Shown one piece after another: positions 8,863 through 18,114 of a stretch of 64,000 nt of DNA (positions are counted from its first letter, which is position 1; each line of letters opens with the position of its first letter). The DNA lies in contig CAWCPX010000017.1 in the NCBI GenBank assembly GCA_963797605.1, positions 620,001-684,000 on the forward strand, given 5' to 3'. A program made the translations under genes and the position numbers. The DNA is from DASQPR01 sp963797605. GTDB lineage: Bacteria > Actinomycetota > Actinomycetes > Mycobacteriales > Micromonosporaceae. The notes beneath the pieces were generated by a model, which made no database searches, was not told the origin of the DNA, and worked only from the letters and a program-made list of their open reading frames with translations.

Positions 8863-10215
8863 CTACAGCGCGCCGAGGTAACGCTGCCGCTCGAACGGGG
8901 TCACGACGCGCCGGTAGTCTTCCCACTCCGCGCGCTTGTTGCGCAGGAAGAAGTCGAAGACGTGCTCGCCCAGCACCTCAGCGACGAACTCGGACCCGGC
9001 CATCACGTCGATCGCCTCGGCCAGGTTGCCCGGCAGCGTCTCGTAGCCCATGGCGTGGCGTTCGGCGTCGGAGAGCGCCCAGATGTCGTCTTCGGCGCCC
9101 GGGCCCAGCTCGTAGCCCTCTTCGATGCCCTTGAGGCCGGCTCCGAGCAGCACCGCGAACGCCAGGTACGGGTTACACGCCGAGTCGAGCGACCGCACCT
9201 CGACCCGGGCGCTGTTCGGCTTGCCGTAGGCCGGCACCCGCACCAGCGCCGATCGGTTGAGGTGACCCCAGCTGATGTAGGCGGGCGACTCGGTGATGCT
9301 GTTCGGCACGGGTTGCGGGAAGAGCCGCTTGTAGGAGTTGACCCACTGGTTCGTGATCGCGGCGTACTCCCGGGCATGCGTCAACAGGCCCGCGATGAAG
9401 GAGCGACCGACCTTCGACAGCTTGTTCGGGTCGGTCGGATCGTGGAACGCGTTGCGCTCGCCCTCGAACAGCGACAGGTGCGTGTGCATGCCGCTGCCCG
9501 GCTGGTCGGTGAACGGCTTCGGCATGAACGTGGCCCGCACACCGTGGGTGAGCGCGACCTCCTTCACGACGTGCCGGAAGGTCATGATGTTGTCGGCCGT
9601 GGTCAGCGCGTCGGCGTAACGCAGGTCGATCTCCTGCTGGCCCGGCGCGACCTCGTGGTGACTGAACTCGACCGAGATGCCGATGCGCTCCAACGCGAGC
9701 ACCGCCTGCCGACGGAAGTCGCGCGCCACGGCGTGCGTGGTGTGTTCAAAATAACCGCCAGCATCCACGGGTACGGGTGCGGAGCCGTCCTCGGGGATCG
9801 ACTCGATCAGGAAGAACTCGACTTCGGGATGCGTGTAGAAGGTGAAGCCCTTCTCCGCCGCCTTCGACAGGGCCCGGCGCAGCACGTGCCGCGGATCGGC
9901 CCAGCTCGGCGAGTTGTCGGGGAGCAGGATGTCGCAGAACATGCGGGCGCTCTCCCCCGACAGGCCACCCTCGAACGGGAAGACCTGGAAGGTGGACGGG
10001 TCGGGCATGGCGATCATGTCGGACTCGTACACCCGGGCAAAGCCTTCGATCGCTGAGCCGTCGAAGCCGATGCCCTCCTCGAAGGCCGACTCGAGTTCGG
10101 CCGGGGCGACCGAGACGCTTTTGAGCGTGCCGAGCACATCCGTGAACCACAACCGGACAAAACGGATGTCGCGCTCTTCCAGCGTGCGGAGGACGAACTC
10201 CTGTTGCCGTTCCAC
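8863..10215 (-). CDS. glnA2: Type I glutamine synthetase, GlnA2-like
   Basis: The 450-residue protein carries the glutamine synthetase I signatures: GFDGSAIEGFARVYESDM near the N-terminus, the metal-binding PEVEFFLIE, and VAPGQQEIDLRYADAL. It makes glutamine from glutamate, ammonia and ATP. Where adenylylated enzymes have NLYDLP, this one has DDIWALS, so tryptophan replaces the tyrosine that GlnE modifies. That, the 450-residue length and the glnE/nadE/panB neighbourhood point to the GlnA2 paralogue of actinobacteria rather than the regulated GlnA1. A good ribosome-binding site (AAAGGGAGC) precedes the ATG. It is divergent from nadE. Confidence 0.93.
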   Translation of the reverse strand: MERQQEFVLRTLEERDIRFVRLWFTDVLGTLKSVSVAPAELESAFEEGIGFDGSAIEGFARVYESDMIAMPDPSTFQVFPFEGGLSGESARMFCDILLPDNSPSWADPRHVLRRALSKAAEKGFTFYTHPEVEFFLIESIPEDGSAPVPVDAGGYFEHTTHAVARDFRRQAVLALERIGISVEFSHHEVAPGQQEIDLRYADALTTADNIMTFRHVVKEVALTHGVRATFMPKPFTDQPGSGMHTHLSLFEGERNAFHDPTDPNKLSKVGRSFIAGLLTHAREYAAITNQWVNSYKRLFPQPVPNSITESPAYISWGHLNRSALVRVPAYGKPNSARVEVRSLDSACNPYLAFAVLLGAGLKGIEEGYELGPGAEDDIWALSDAERHAMGYETLPGNLAEAIDVMAGSEFVAEVLGEHVFDFFLRNKRAEWEDYRRVVTPFERQRYLGAL

Positions 10216-10374
10216 GGCATGCTCCCTTTAGCTGTTTGACCAGCGAAAATCTCGTTTTATCCGATGCGTGCCTACACGTCAGACCCAGTGTTCCGCAAGC
10301 CCGTTACAGGCAGATTACGCGCTCCGACGGCAGCGTACGTGACCGCTCTTCCAAGCCTGAGGCAAGATGGTGGT

Positions 10375-12160
10375 ATGCCGAACGATCTTCCCACCGCGAC
10401 TCTGCGGATCGCGCTCGCACAGGTCAACCCCACAGTCGGTGACATCGCGGGCAACGTCGCGATCGTCCGGGACTGGGCCCGCCGCGCCGCCGACGCCGGT
10501 GCGCACCTCGTCGCGTTCCCGGAAATGATGATCACCGGCTACCCGGTCGAGGACCTGGTGTTCCGCGAGTCGTTCGTGGAGGCATCGCAGGCAGCGGTCG
10601 ACGCGCTGGCCGGACAGCTCGCCGAGGACGGCCTCGGCGACCTCGCGGTCGTCGTCGGTTACCTGGACGCCGACGGGCCGGCCCGCCTCAGCGCGGACAC
10701 GATGCCCGGCCGAGGCCCCCGCGACGCGCTCGCGCTGCTGCACGGCGGCCGGGTCGTGGTCCGCTATTTCAAGCACCACCTGCCCAACTACGGCGTCTTC
10801 GACGAAGACCGATACTTCGTGCCCGGTAACACGCTGGAGATCGTGCGCATCGGCGGTGTCGACGTCGCGCTGACCGTGTGCGAAGACCTCTGGCAGCCGG
10901 GCGGCCCGTTCACCGCTGCCGGCCGCGCCGGGGTCGGGCTCGTCATCAACATCAACGGCTCCCCCTACGAGCTGAACAAGGACGACGTACGGCTCTCCCT
11001 GCTGCAACGGCGCGCACCCGAGGCCGGTGCCACGATCGCGTACGTCAACATGATCGGCGGCCAGGACGAACTCGTCTTCGACGGCGACTCGATCATCGTG
11101 TCCGCGACCAGTGAGTTGCTGGCCCGGTCGCCACAGCTCGGCCGAGGACCTGATGGTCGTCGACCTGGAGCTGCCGCTGGGCCCGGCCGGTGGCCCCAAC
11201 ACCACCGCCGAAGGCGACGACGCCATGCGCATCGCGTGGACGCGCCTGTCCGACAGCCTGCCGGCGCCCACCGGCGAGCCGGCGCTGCCCGTGATCACCG
11301 AGCGCATCACCGACGAGGCCGAGATCTGGCAGGCGCTGGTGCTGGGCCTCGGCGACTACGTCCGCAAGAACGGCTTCCGCTCGGTGATCATCGCGCTCTC
11401 CGGTGGCATCGACTCCGCCGCCGTGGCCGCGATCGCCTGCGACGCCATCGGGGCGGACAACGTGGTCGCGGTGTCGATGCCGAGCGCGTACTCGTCCGAG
11501 CATTCCAAAGACGATGCCGCTGACCTGGCGAAACGCACGGGTCTCGACTTCCGGACTATTTCGATCCGGCCGATGGTCGACGCGTTTATGGACAGCCTGC
11601 ACCTGACCGGTCTGGCCGCCGAGAATCTGCAGGCCCGGATGCGGGGCATGGTGCTGATGAGCCTGTCCAACCAGGAGGGTCACCTGGTGCTGACGACCGG
11701 CAACAAGAGCGAGTTGGCGGTCGGCTACTCGACGTTGTACGGCGACTCGGTCGGTGGGTTCAACCCGCTGAAAGACGTCCCGAAGACGATGGTCTGGCAG
11801 CTCGCCCGGTGGCGTAACGACGAGGCGGTGCGGCGGGGCGAGATCCCGCCGATCCCGGAAAACTCGATCACCAAGCCGCCGAGCGCGGAGTTGCGCCCCG
11901 GTCAGCTCGACACGGATTCGCTGCCCGACTACGCGGTGCTGGACGCGCTGCTGACCGACTACGTGCAAAACGACCTCGGCCGCGACGAACTCATCGAGGC
12001 GGGGCACGATCCGGCGATCGTCGACCGGGTGCTCCGACTCGTCGATGTCGCGGAGTACAAGCGTCGCCAGTCCGCGCCGGGCACGAAGATCTCGATCAAG
12101 GCGTTCGGCCGGGATCGGCGGCTCCCGATCACGAACGCGTTCCGGGAGCGTCCACGCTGA
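10375..12160 (+). CDS. nadE: Glutamine-dependent NAD+ synthetase, frameshifted
   Basis: Two consecutive frames together give the complete two-domain NadE of about 594 residues. The N-terminal nitrilase-type glutaminase has FPEMMITGYPVEDL (Glu), YFKHHLPNYGVFDE (Lys) and LTVCEDLW (Cys). The C-terminal ATP-pyrophosphatase has the P-loop ALSGGIDSAAVA. The enzyme amidates nicotinic acid adenine dinucleotide to NAD+ with glutamine nitrogen. The frame changes at about 11,140, where an extra G in CTCGGCC separates the ARSPQL and AEDLMVVDLELP segments; removing it restores the family sequence. This looks like a sequence error. ATG at 10375 fits the family start. Confidence 0.92.
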
Positions 12161-12219
12161 CCACAGCACGCGACTACCGTCCGTGCGGAGTCGGCGTACC
12201 CGTGGAAGGGTGTGTTCGT

Positions 12220-12346
12220 CGCTTTGCTCTGCTCACCCCGAGGCATCGCGCACGCTGAGTCACCGATCGCGGATCGAGCCTGCGCCGCCAGATTCACGAC
12301 TCCGCAGCTCACCAGGGTGATGCCCATGAGTGAGCAGAGCAAAGCG
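12220..12346. repeat. Imperfect palindrome with 16-base perfect terminal arms
   Basis: CGCTTTGCTCTGCTCA (12220-12235) is exactly inverted at 12331-12346. Pairing resumes inward at GCATC, so the whole 127 bases can fold into one long interrupted hairpin. It lies between the convergent nadE and membrane-protein genes. It could be a bidirectional terminator or a REP/MITE-like dispersed element. Confidence 0.6.
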
Positions 12347-12443
12347 CGCGGCAACGCCTCTCACCCTCAACGCGAGAACGCTACCGTGAGTCACTCGCTC
12401 CGATGTCACGTAACGTCACCATGGAAGAACGCGCGCCGACCGG

Positions 12444-13163
12444 TCAATCGGTCTGCGCGCTCCGGGCGATCGACAGCACCGCCAGCATCAACAGGTCGAT
12501 CACCACGCCGCCCAGCGCCGAGAACTGATCGTCGACGAGCACGAACACCTCCGATACCAGCAGGTCAATCAGCACGGCCCGTTGAAACCACCCGTACCCG
12601 GCGCGGCGTTGTTTGTGACGCAGTAACCGCAGGCCTTCGATCACGCACGCGGCCGACGCGAGGGCCGAGATCGTGTTGCCGATCGACGCCACGTTGTTGA
12701 GGTTGTGCGAGAGTGTGCCCGGCCGGAAGATGTCGAGCACGAACAGCGACCCGGCCGTGACGACGGCACCGGCGCTCGTGAGGCACAGGAAGCCGACGGT
12801 GATGATCCGGCACGTACATGATCGCCACGGTCGGGCGGAAGAAGTAGTTGTTCGTGCTGGTCACGAACTTGCCGACCTCGTCCAGGAACAGGCCGAAGCC
12901 GATGCCTCCGGTCACGGCGGCCAGCGGCCGGGCGAGTGGGCCGGTGAACGAGAGCAGGATGGCGATCGTCGCGGCGAGCAGCAGGCCACCCCAGATCGCG
13001 TGCGCGATGTGCAGACCGTGGCCGCCGACCCGGGGGTATCCGGAGAGGGCGAGGGCTCCGCGCAGGATCAGGATCGTCGCGACGCAGGTGACCAGAACTC
13101 CGTGATATGCGCCGAGGCCCGCAGATCTCGCGGCAGGCCCCGGCTCAACATCCGTTGCCCCAT
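12444..13163 (-). CDS. Conserved-looking multipass membrane protein, frameshifted
   Basis: Read across two indels the product is about 240 residues with five or six hydrophobic helices. It starts MGQRMLSRGLPRDLRASA, passes into YHGVLVTCVATILILRGALAL, then TGGIGFGLFLDEVGKFVTSTNNYFF and a C-terminal FVLDIFRPGTLSHNLN section. The frame breaks near 13,110 (one base missing) and near 12,809 (an extra G in CCGGAT). The charged GFGLFLDEVGKF helix is distinctive, but I cannot name the family or its role. The N-terminus lies about 40 bases from an IS110 relic, so the start at 13163 is the least certain point. Confidence 0.6.
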
Positions 13164-13204
13164 GTCGATATTGTTCCGGCTCGGCTGGGACTACCGGGCC
13201 TGAT

Positions 13205-13687
13205 CAGCTGATGTGGAACGGACCTGTCAAGTGTGAGTACGGCATTGCGGTGCTGTGTCCGTTTTAGGCGTGGGTTGATGACTGGTTCTGGGCGCGGGTC
13301 GGTGTCTTCCCTGCGGCGTATCCGGATCGCGACCAGTTCCCCAGCCCGATGCAACCGCGCCAGACGACGGGCGTCACGACGATCGGTTTTCACCCGATCC
13401 GCAGGTGCTTTCGGGATCAACGCCGGCGCGATCACCTCACACGCCACCCCCATCGACGTCAACAACCGGTGCAACCCGAACCCGGTCGGCCCCGCCTCGT
13501 AACACGTGCGCAGCAGACCCCGATCCGGGAACCGCCCGACCAGACGCCGCACCGACGCCTCATCATTGACAATCATCTCGGTATCAGGGGTCTGCTCACC
13601 CCACCGCAGGACCGCTACCGCGATCTTGTTCTTACTCGTATCCATCCCCAGATGGATACGACCCTCGCCACCAGCGACACTGGACAT
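13205..13687 (-). mobile_element. IS110-family transposase relic, internally deleted
   Basis: The minus-strand frame begins at 13687 and shows the DEDD-type N-terminal domain of IS110 transposases: HLGMDTSKNKIAVAV (first Asp), TCYEAGPTGFGLHRLL (Glu) and VKTDRRDARRLA (the Asp pair). After GELVAIRIRRRE at about codon 120 the rest of the catalytic domain and the C-terminal transposase_20 domain are missing. The frame passes straight into a short Arg/Pro-rich tail (PRPEPVINPRLKRTQHRNA) that is probably the 3' end of the same element. The element therefore seems to be internally deleted and inactive. The open frame itself runs on to 13145. It sits upstream of the membrane-protein gene and just after panB. 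Confidence 0.75.
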
Positions 13688-13793
13688 GAGCGGCCGGCTC
13701 CTTTCGGTAGTGGCTCCTTCCGCTACAACAGTGGATGACCCACGAGAGATCGCCCACGGGTGCAGCGCAAGTGAGCCGGCCGTTCCATGCTGA

Positions 13794-14630
13794 CTAAAAC
13801 GTGTGTTCGGCCGCCGGGAACACCCCGTCGCGGACCTCGTCGGCGTACTGTCGCGCCGCCGCGGTCAGCACGTCGGCCACGTCGGCGTAGCGCTTGACGA
13901 ACCGCGGTGCCTTGCCGGTGCGCATGCCGGCCATGTCCTGCCAGACCAGCACCTGAGCGTCGGTCTCCGGGCCGGCCCCGATGCCGACCGTCGGAATCGG
14001 CAACTCGTGCGTGATCCGCTTCGTGACCTCGCCCGGCACCATCTCGAGCACGACCGCGAACGCGCCGGCCTCGGCGACGGCCCGAGCATCCGCGATCACC
14101 TCGTCGGCGGCGTCACCCCGGCCCTGCACCCGATAACCGCCGATGGCGTGCTCGCTCTGCGGCGTGAACCCGATATGCGCCATCACCGGAATGCCGGCCC
14201 GCGTGATCGCCGCGATCTGCTCCGCGACCCGTTGCCCGCCCTCCAGCTTGACGGCGTGGCAGCCGCCCTCCTTCATGAACCGGACCGCGGTGCGGAGCGC
14301 CTGCGTCGGACCCTCTTCGTACGACCCGAACGGCAGATCACCGACGACCAGCGAATGCGATGTCGCCCGCACCACCGCGCGTACCAGTGGAAGCAACTCT
14401 TCGATTGTGACCGGCACCGTGGTTTCGTAGCCGTAGACGTTGTTGGCCGCCGAATCGCCCACGAGCAGCACCGGAATGCCGGCGGCGTCGAAGATCCCGG
14501 CGGTGTACTGGTCGTAGCTCGTCAGCATCGCCCACCGCTCGCCGCGCTCTTTGGCCGCGATCAGGTCTCGGGTGCGCACACGGCGCGTCGGCGGCCCTCC
14601 GTACAGCGATGACACTTCCGCTTGGGTCAT
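13794..14630 (-). CDS. panB: 3-methyl-2-oxobutanoate hydroxymethyltransferase
   Basis: The 278-residue protein is a complete PanB. It has WAMLTSYDQYTAGIFDAAGI, the metal-binding LLVGDSAANNVYG, VVGDLPFGSYEE, AVKLEGG, VMAHIGFTPQ and PTVGIGAG. PanB transfers a hydroxymethyl group from methylenetetrahydrofolate to 2-oxoisovalerate, the first committed step to pantothenate and coenzyme A. The start is ATG at 14630, preceded by AAGGAGAG; an upstream in-frame ATG at 14714 would add 28 non-conserved residues. The gene stands alone here, followed by the IS110 relic. Confidence 0.95.
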   Translation of the reverse strand: MTQAEVSSLYGGPPTRRVRTRDLIAAKERGERWAMLTSYDQYTAGIFDAAGIPVLLVGDSAANNVYGYETTVPVTIEELLPLVRAVVRATSHSLVVGDLPFGSYEEGPTQALRTAVRFMKEGGCHAVKLEGGQRVAEQIAAITRAGIPVMAHIGFTPQSEHAIGGYRVQGRGDAADEVIADARAVAEAGAFAVVLEMVPGEVTKRITHELPIPTVGIGAGPETDAQVLVWQDMAGMRTGKAPRFVKRYADVADVLTAAARQYADEVRDGVFPAAEHTF

Positions 14631-14829
14631 ATCGCTCTCCTTGCGTCGTCTCGAGGCCGGCGTCGTCCTGCTGGATCCCGTCGCGGTCCCCGGAGTCGCC
14701 CTAAATCGTCCCACCCCGTGAGCACCGGCTGGCAGTGATCAGTGCAGGACATCACACCCAAAATCAAGATCAGAAGCTTCACATTGGTACGGTGTTCCGC
14801 CCGGAACCCGCCTCCCAGATGGGCACCAG

Positions 14830-15378
14830 ATGCACAACCAGGAACCGTCGCCGGCCGGCTGGTATCGGAATCCCTACGGTGCGGGTCAGCGCTACTTCAA
14901 CGGCGCCGACTGGACCGACGCGGTTTCCGACGACCCGAACATCGGTGGCACCGGCCTGCCCGGCGCGCCGGCCAGCCCAAGATCAACGCTGATGCGCGCT
15001 GCCCTGACCGCCGGCATCTTCCTGCTCATGGCGATACCCAGCACCTGGTCGGCCGCGAGCATCCGGTGGCTCTTCGACGGCTTCCACTGGACCGCTCCGG
15101 TCGAGGTCAGCGACTGGGCGCGCTACGGGCTGCCGGCCCTGGTCATGGCGATCGTCGGGCCCCGCATCTCCTATCGCCGACGCGACTGGCTCCTGATGCT
15201 GATCCCGTTCTACGGCTGGTACCTGATGTTCGTCATCGGCTGGCGGCTCGCCTACCTGCCCTATCGCGACTGGTCTCCACGCCCGGACGAGGCCGCCTCA
15301 TGGCAGCAACTGCGGCACCCGATCCACCCGGGCGCGCTCCTCTACCGAATTCGCCCCACCGGCTTCAGCGTGCCGTAG
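14830..15378 (+). CDS. DUF2510-type membrane protein
   Basis: The 182-residue protein begins with a DUF2510-like motif (PAGWYRNPYGAGQRYFNGADW, residues 7-27), a Trp-rich actinobacterial N-terminal module usually attached to membrane proteins. Three hydrophobic segments follow (about residues 57-75, 95-112 and 125-145). The function is unknown. It ends by overlapping the convergent BtuF-like gene by 14 bases. Confidence 0.7.
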   Translation: MHNQEPSPAGWYRNPYGAGQRYFNGADWTDAVSDDPNIGGTGLPGAPASPRSTLMRAALTAGIFLLMAIPSTWSAASIRWLFDGFHWTAPVEVSDWARYGLPALVMAIVGPRISYRRRDWLLMLIPFYGWYLMFVIGWRLAYLPYRDWSPRPDEAASWQQLRHPIHPGALLYRIRPTGFSVP

Positions 15379-16156
15379 CGGCCGCGAGCTGGGCCGACAG
15401 GACGGCGGGCGCCTCGGCGAGCGACGGACCGTACCAGGTCAGGTGCCGCCCCGACACCAGCGCGAACGGGACCCCCGGGAACTCCTCGGGCCCGTCGTCG
15501 GCGGTGAAGGCGTACGGCTCGTCGGGCAACACGAGCAGGTCCGGGGCGGCGGCTCGCAGCTCGTCGATCGAGGGACGCGGGTAGCGCTCGGCATCGTGGG
15601 CATAGAGCGTGGTGACGCCGAGCCGTTTCAGCACGTCGCCCGCGAACGTCTCCGAGCCCAACACCACCCACGGCCGCCGCCACACCGGCACGAGCGCCCG
15701 CGTCGCGATCACCGGAAACGGCACCGACCACGCGCGTTCGGCCGCGTCGAGCCACTCCGGTGCGGGCAACGACATCGCGGCGAACATGCGGGCGAGGCTG
15801 AGCAGGGCCTCGTCGAGCGTGCGTGGGTAGGTGACCCAGACCGGCACCCCGGCCGCCCGAATGGCCTCGACGTCGTCGAGCCGGTTTTCCTCGACGTTCG
15901 CGAGCACCAGATCGGGCGCGAGCGCGAGCACGGCCTCGACCGACGGGAACTTGCTGCCGCCGATCCGCGCGACGTCGAGTGTCGGTGGCTGGACGCAGTA
16001 ATCCGTGGCGCCGACGAGAACCGTGGCGTCGACCGAAGCCACCGCCTCGGTCAGCGACGGCACCAGCGACACCACCCGCCTCGGCGAGCTTGGCACGCGC
16101 ACGAGCGTCCCTTGATCGTCGCGCCACCCCGTGTCCACGCCACCGACTCTAATCAC
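15365..16156 (-). CDS. BtuF-like helical-backbone metal/cobalamin-binding protein without signal peptide
   Basis: The 263-residue protein follows the periplasmic-binding-protein type 2 pattern of BtuF: RRVVSLVPSLTEAV, VGATDYCVQPP, SVEAVLALAPDLVLAN, a long connecting helix, then a second lobe with WVVLGSETFAGDVLKRLG and PDLLVLPDEPYAF. Family members capture vitamin B12 or iron complexes for ABC importers. There is no signal peptide or lipobox, and no permease or ATPase gene is adjacent. A cytosolic or otherwise atypical role is therefore possible. The start is GTG at 16156. Confidence 0.75.
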   Translation of the reverse strand: MIRVGGVDTGWRDDQGTLVRVPSSPRRVVSLVPSLTEAVASVDATVLVGATDYCVQPPTLDVARIGGSKFPSVEAVLALAPDLVLANVEENRLDDVEAIRAAGVPVWVTYPRTLDEALLSLARMFAAMSLPAPEWLDAAERAWSVPFPVIATRALVPVWRRPWVVLGSETFAGDVLKRLGVTTLYAHDAERYPRPSIDELRAAAPDLLVLPDEPYAFTADDGPEEFPGVPFALVSGRHLTWYGPSLAEAPAVLSAQLAAATAR

Positions 16157-16236
16157 GCCCGCTTATCGTGTGGACTTCCGACGGAACCGGCCGCCCCATG
16201 CCCGATTTGTCGCGTGTCGACACACCCTCCGCCGCT

Positions 16237-16289
16237 TTTCCGACGTCACGGTGGCTAGAGACCCGCCGAGGCCACAGTGGCGTCGGAAA
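16237..16289. terminator. Long hairpin between acyl-CoA synthetase and BtuF-like genes
   Basis: Arms at 16237-16255 and 16271-16289 pair at 17 of 19 positions around a 15-base loop. It lies about 80 bases after the acyl-CoA synthetase stop. There is no T-tract, so it would be an actinobacterial-style hairpin-only terminator. Confidence 0.5.
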
Positions 16290-16365
16290 TCCGAGCCGAT
16301 CGGCGTGTCCCGTGGGCGTGTCGCGTCGCGTGGACGGTCGGTGGGACGGCGGCGGGGAGCAGCGT

Positions 16366-18060
16366 CTACGCGAAGTCGTCTTCCCAGAACTCGCCCGGGT
16401 TTCGGTCGTCGGGCGTGCGCTTCTCCTCGGAGGTACGCATTTCGACGCGGCGGATCTTGCCGGAGATCGTCTTCGGGAGCTCGGCGAACTCGAGTCGCCG
16501 GATCCGCTTGAACGGTGCCAGGCGCTCGCGCGCGAACACGAGGATCGACCGCGCGGTCTCGGCGGTGGGTTCGTGGCCCGCGGTCAGCGTGACGAACGCT
16601 TTCGGCACCGCGAGTCGCAGCGGATCGGGCGATGGCACCACGGCGGCCTCGGCGACGGCCGGGTGCTCGATCAGCACGCTTTCCAGCTCGAACGGCGAGA
16701 TGCGGTAGTCGGACGCCTTGAACACGTCGTCGGTGCGCCCGACGTAGGTGATGTAGCCGTTGTCGCCACGGACCGCCACGTCGCCGGTGTGGTAGACGCC
16801 GTCGCGCATGACCTCGGCGGTGCGCTCCTGCGAGTCTTGGTAGCCGACCATCAGCGAGATCGGCCGGGCGTCGAGGTCGATGCAGATCTCGCCCTCGTCG
16901 CCGTGTTTGCCGGTCAGCGGGTCGACCAGCACGATGCAGTAGCCCGGCAGCGGACGGCCCATCGAGCCCGGAATGAGCGGCTGGCCGGGCGGGTTTCCGA
17001 TCTGCGCGGTGGTCTCGGTCTGCCCGTAACCGTCGCGGACGGTGATGCCCCAGGCCGCCCGGACCTGCTCGATGACCTCGGGGTTCAGTGGCTCGCCGGC
17101 GGCCACGCACTCCCTGATCGGCACCTCCCACGCAGCGAGATCGGCCTGGATGAGCATGCGCCAGACGGTCGGCGGTGCGCAGAACGAGGTCACGCCGCAC
17201 CGCACGATCGCGTCCAACAGGGGCGCCGCCGCGAATCGCTGCTGGTTGACGATCATCACGCAGGCGGCGGCGTTCCACGGGGCGAACAGGTTGCTCCACG
17301 CGTGCTTCGCCCAGCCCGGCGAGGAGATGTTGAGGTGCACGTCGCCGGGGCGCAGACCGATCCAGTACATCGTGGAGAGGTGCCCGACCGGGTAGGACGT
17401 GTGGGTGTGCTCGACCAGCTTCGGTTGGGCGGTGGTGCCCGACGTGAAGTAGAGCAGGAGCGGGTCACCGGCGCCGGTCGGGCCGTCTTCCGACGAGTCG
17501 TGCAACGACGTGTACGAGTCGTCGTAACGCAGCCACCCCGGCATGTCGGCGCCGACGGCGATGCGGGTCCAGTCGCCGGGCACGTCGGCGAAGCGCTCGA
17601 CATCGGTGGACCGCGCGATCACGTGCGCGACGTGACCCCGCTCGACCCGGTCGGCGAGATCGAGCGGCCCGAGCAGCGTCGACGCGGGGATGATGATCGC
17701 CCCGAGTTTGATCGCGGCCAGCATCGTCTCCCACAGCTCGACCTGATTGCCGAGGATCAGCAGGATGTGATCGCCGCGGCGGACGCCCTCACTGCGCAGC
17801 CAGCCGGCGAGTTGCGACGACCGGGCCGACAGCGCGCCGAAGCTCCACGTGCCGTCGCTGCCGTCGTCTTCGACGATCCGCAGGGCCGGGTCGTCGGCGT
17901 GCTCGACCGCGAGGACACCGTCGAACCAGTCTCGGGCCCAGTTGAAAGACTCCAGCTCCGGCCACGAAAAGCCCGCGTAAGCGGTGTCGTAGTCGTCGGC
18001 ATGCGCGAGCAGGAAGTCGCGGGCCGCGCGAAACGTGTCGATCTCGGTGTCGTCAACCAC
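16366..18060 (-). CDS. AMP-forming acyl-CoA synthetase/ligase
   Basis: The protein of about 564 residues belongs to the ANL adenylating family. It has the phosphate-binding motif YFTSGTTAQPKLVEH, the adenine/magnesium motif DGYGQTETT, VYHTGDVAVRGDNGYITYVGR with the hinge Asp, and the C-terminal catalytic lysine in LPKTISGKIRR. Such enzymes activate a carboxylic acid as acyl-AMP and pass it to CoA. The overall layout resembles the medium-chain/acetyl-CoA synthetase group, but the acid is unknown. GTG at 18060 is preferred because GAGAGG lies 8 bases upstream; an in-frame GTG at 18093 would add 11 residues. It follows the RNB nuclease by about 55 bases on the same strand. Confidence 0.88.
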   Translation of the reverse strand: MVDDTEIDTFRAARDFLLAHADDYDTAYAGFSWPELESFNWARDWFDGVLAVEHADDPALRIVEDDGSDGTWSFGALSARSSQLAGWLRSEGVRRGDHILLILGNQVELWETMLAAIKLGAIIIPASTLLGPLDLADRVERGHVAHVIARSTDVERFADVPGDWTRIAVGADMPGWLRYDDSYTSLHDSSEDGPTGAGDPLLLYFTSGTTAQPKLVEHTHTSYPVGHLSTMYWIGLRPGDVHLNISSPGWAKHAWSNLFAPWNAAACVMIVNQQRFAAAPLLDAIVRCGVTSFCAPPTVWRMLIQADLAAWEVPIRECVAAGEPLNPEVIEQVRAAWGITVRDGYGQTETTAQIGNPPGQPLIPGSMGRPLPGYCIVLVDPLTGKHGDEGEICIDLDARPISLMVGYQDSQERTAEVMRDGVYHTGDVAVRGDNGYITYVGRTDDVFKASDYRISPFELESVLIEHPAVAEAAVVPSPDPLRLAVPKAFVTLTAGHEPTAETARSILVFARERLAPFKRIRRLEFAELPKTISGKIRRVEMRTSEEKRTPDDRNPGEFWEDDFA

Positions 18061-18114
18061 GTCGCCAGCCTCTCGGACATTCCCGACCCGCACAAGACCA
18101 CAACCCGCCGGACC

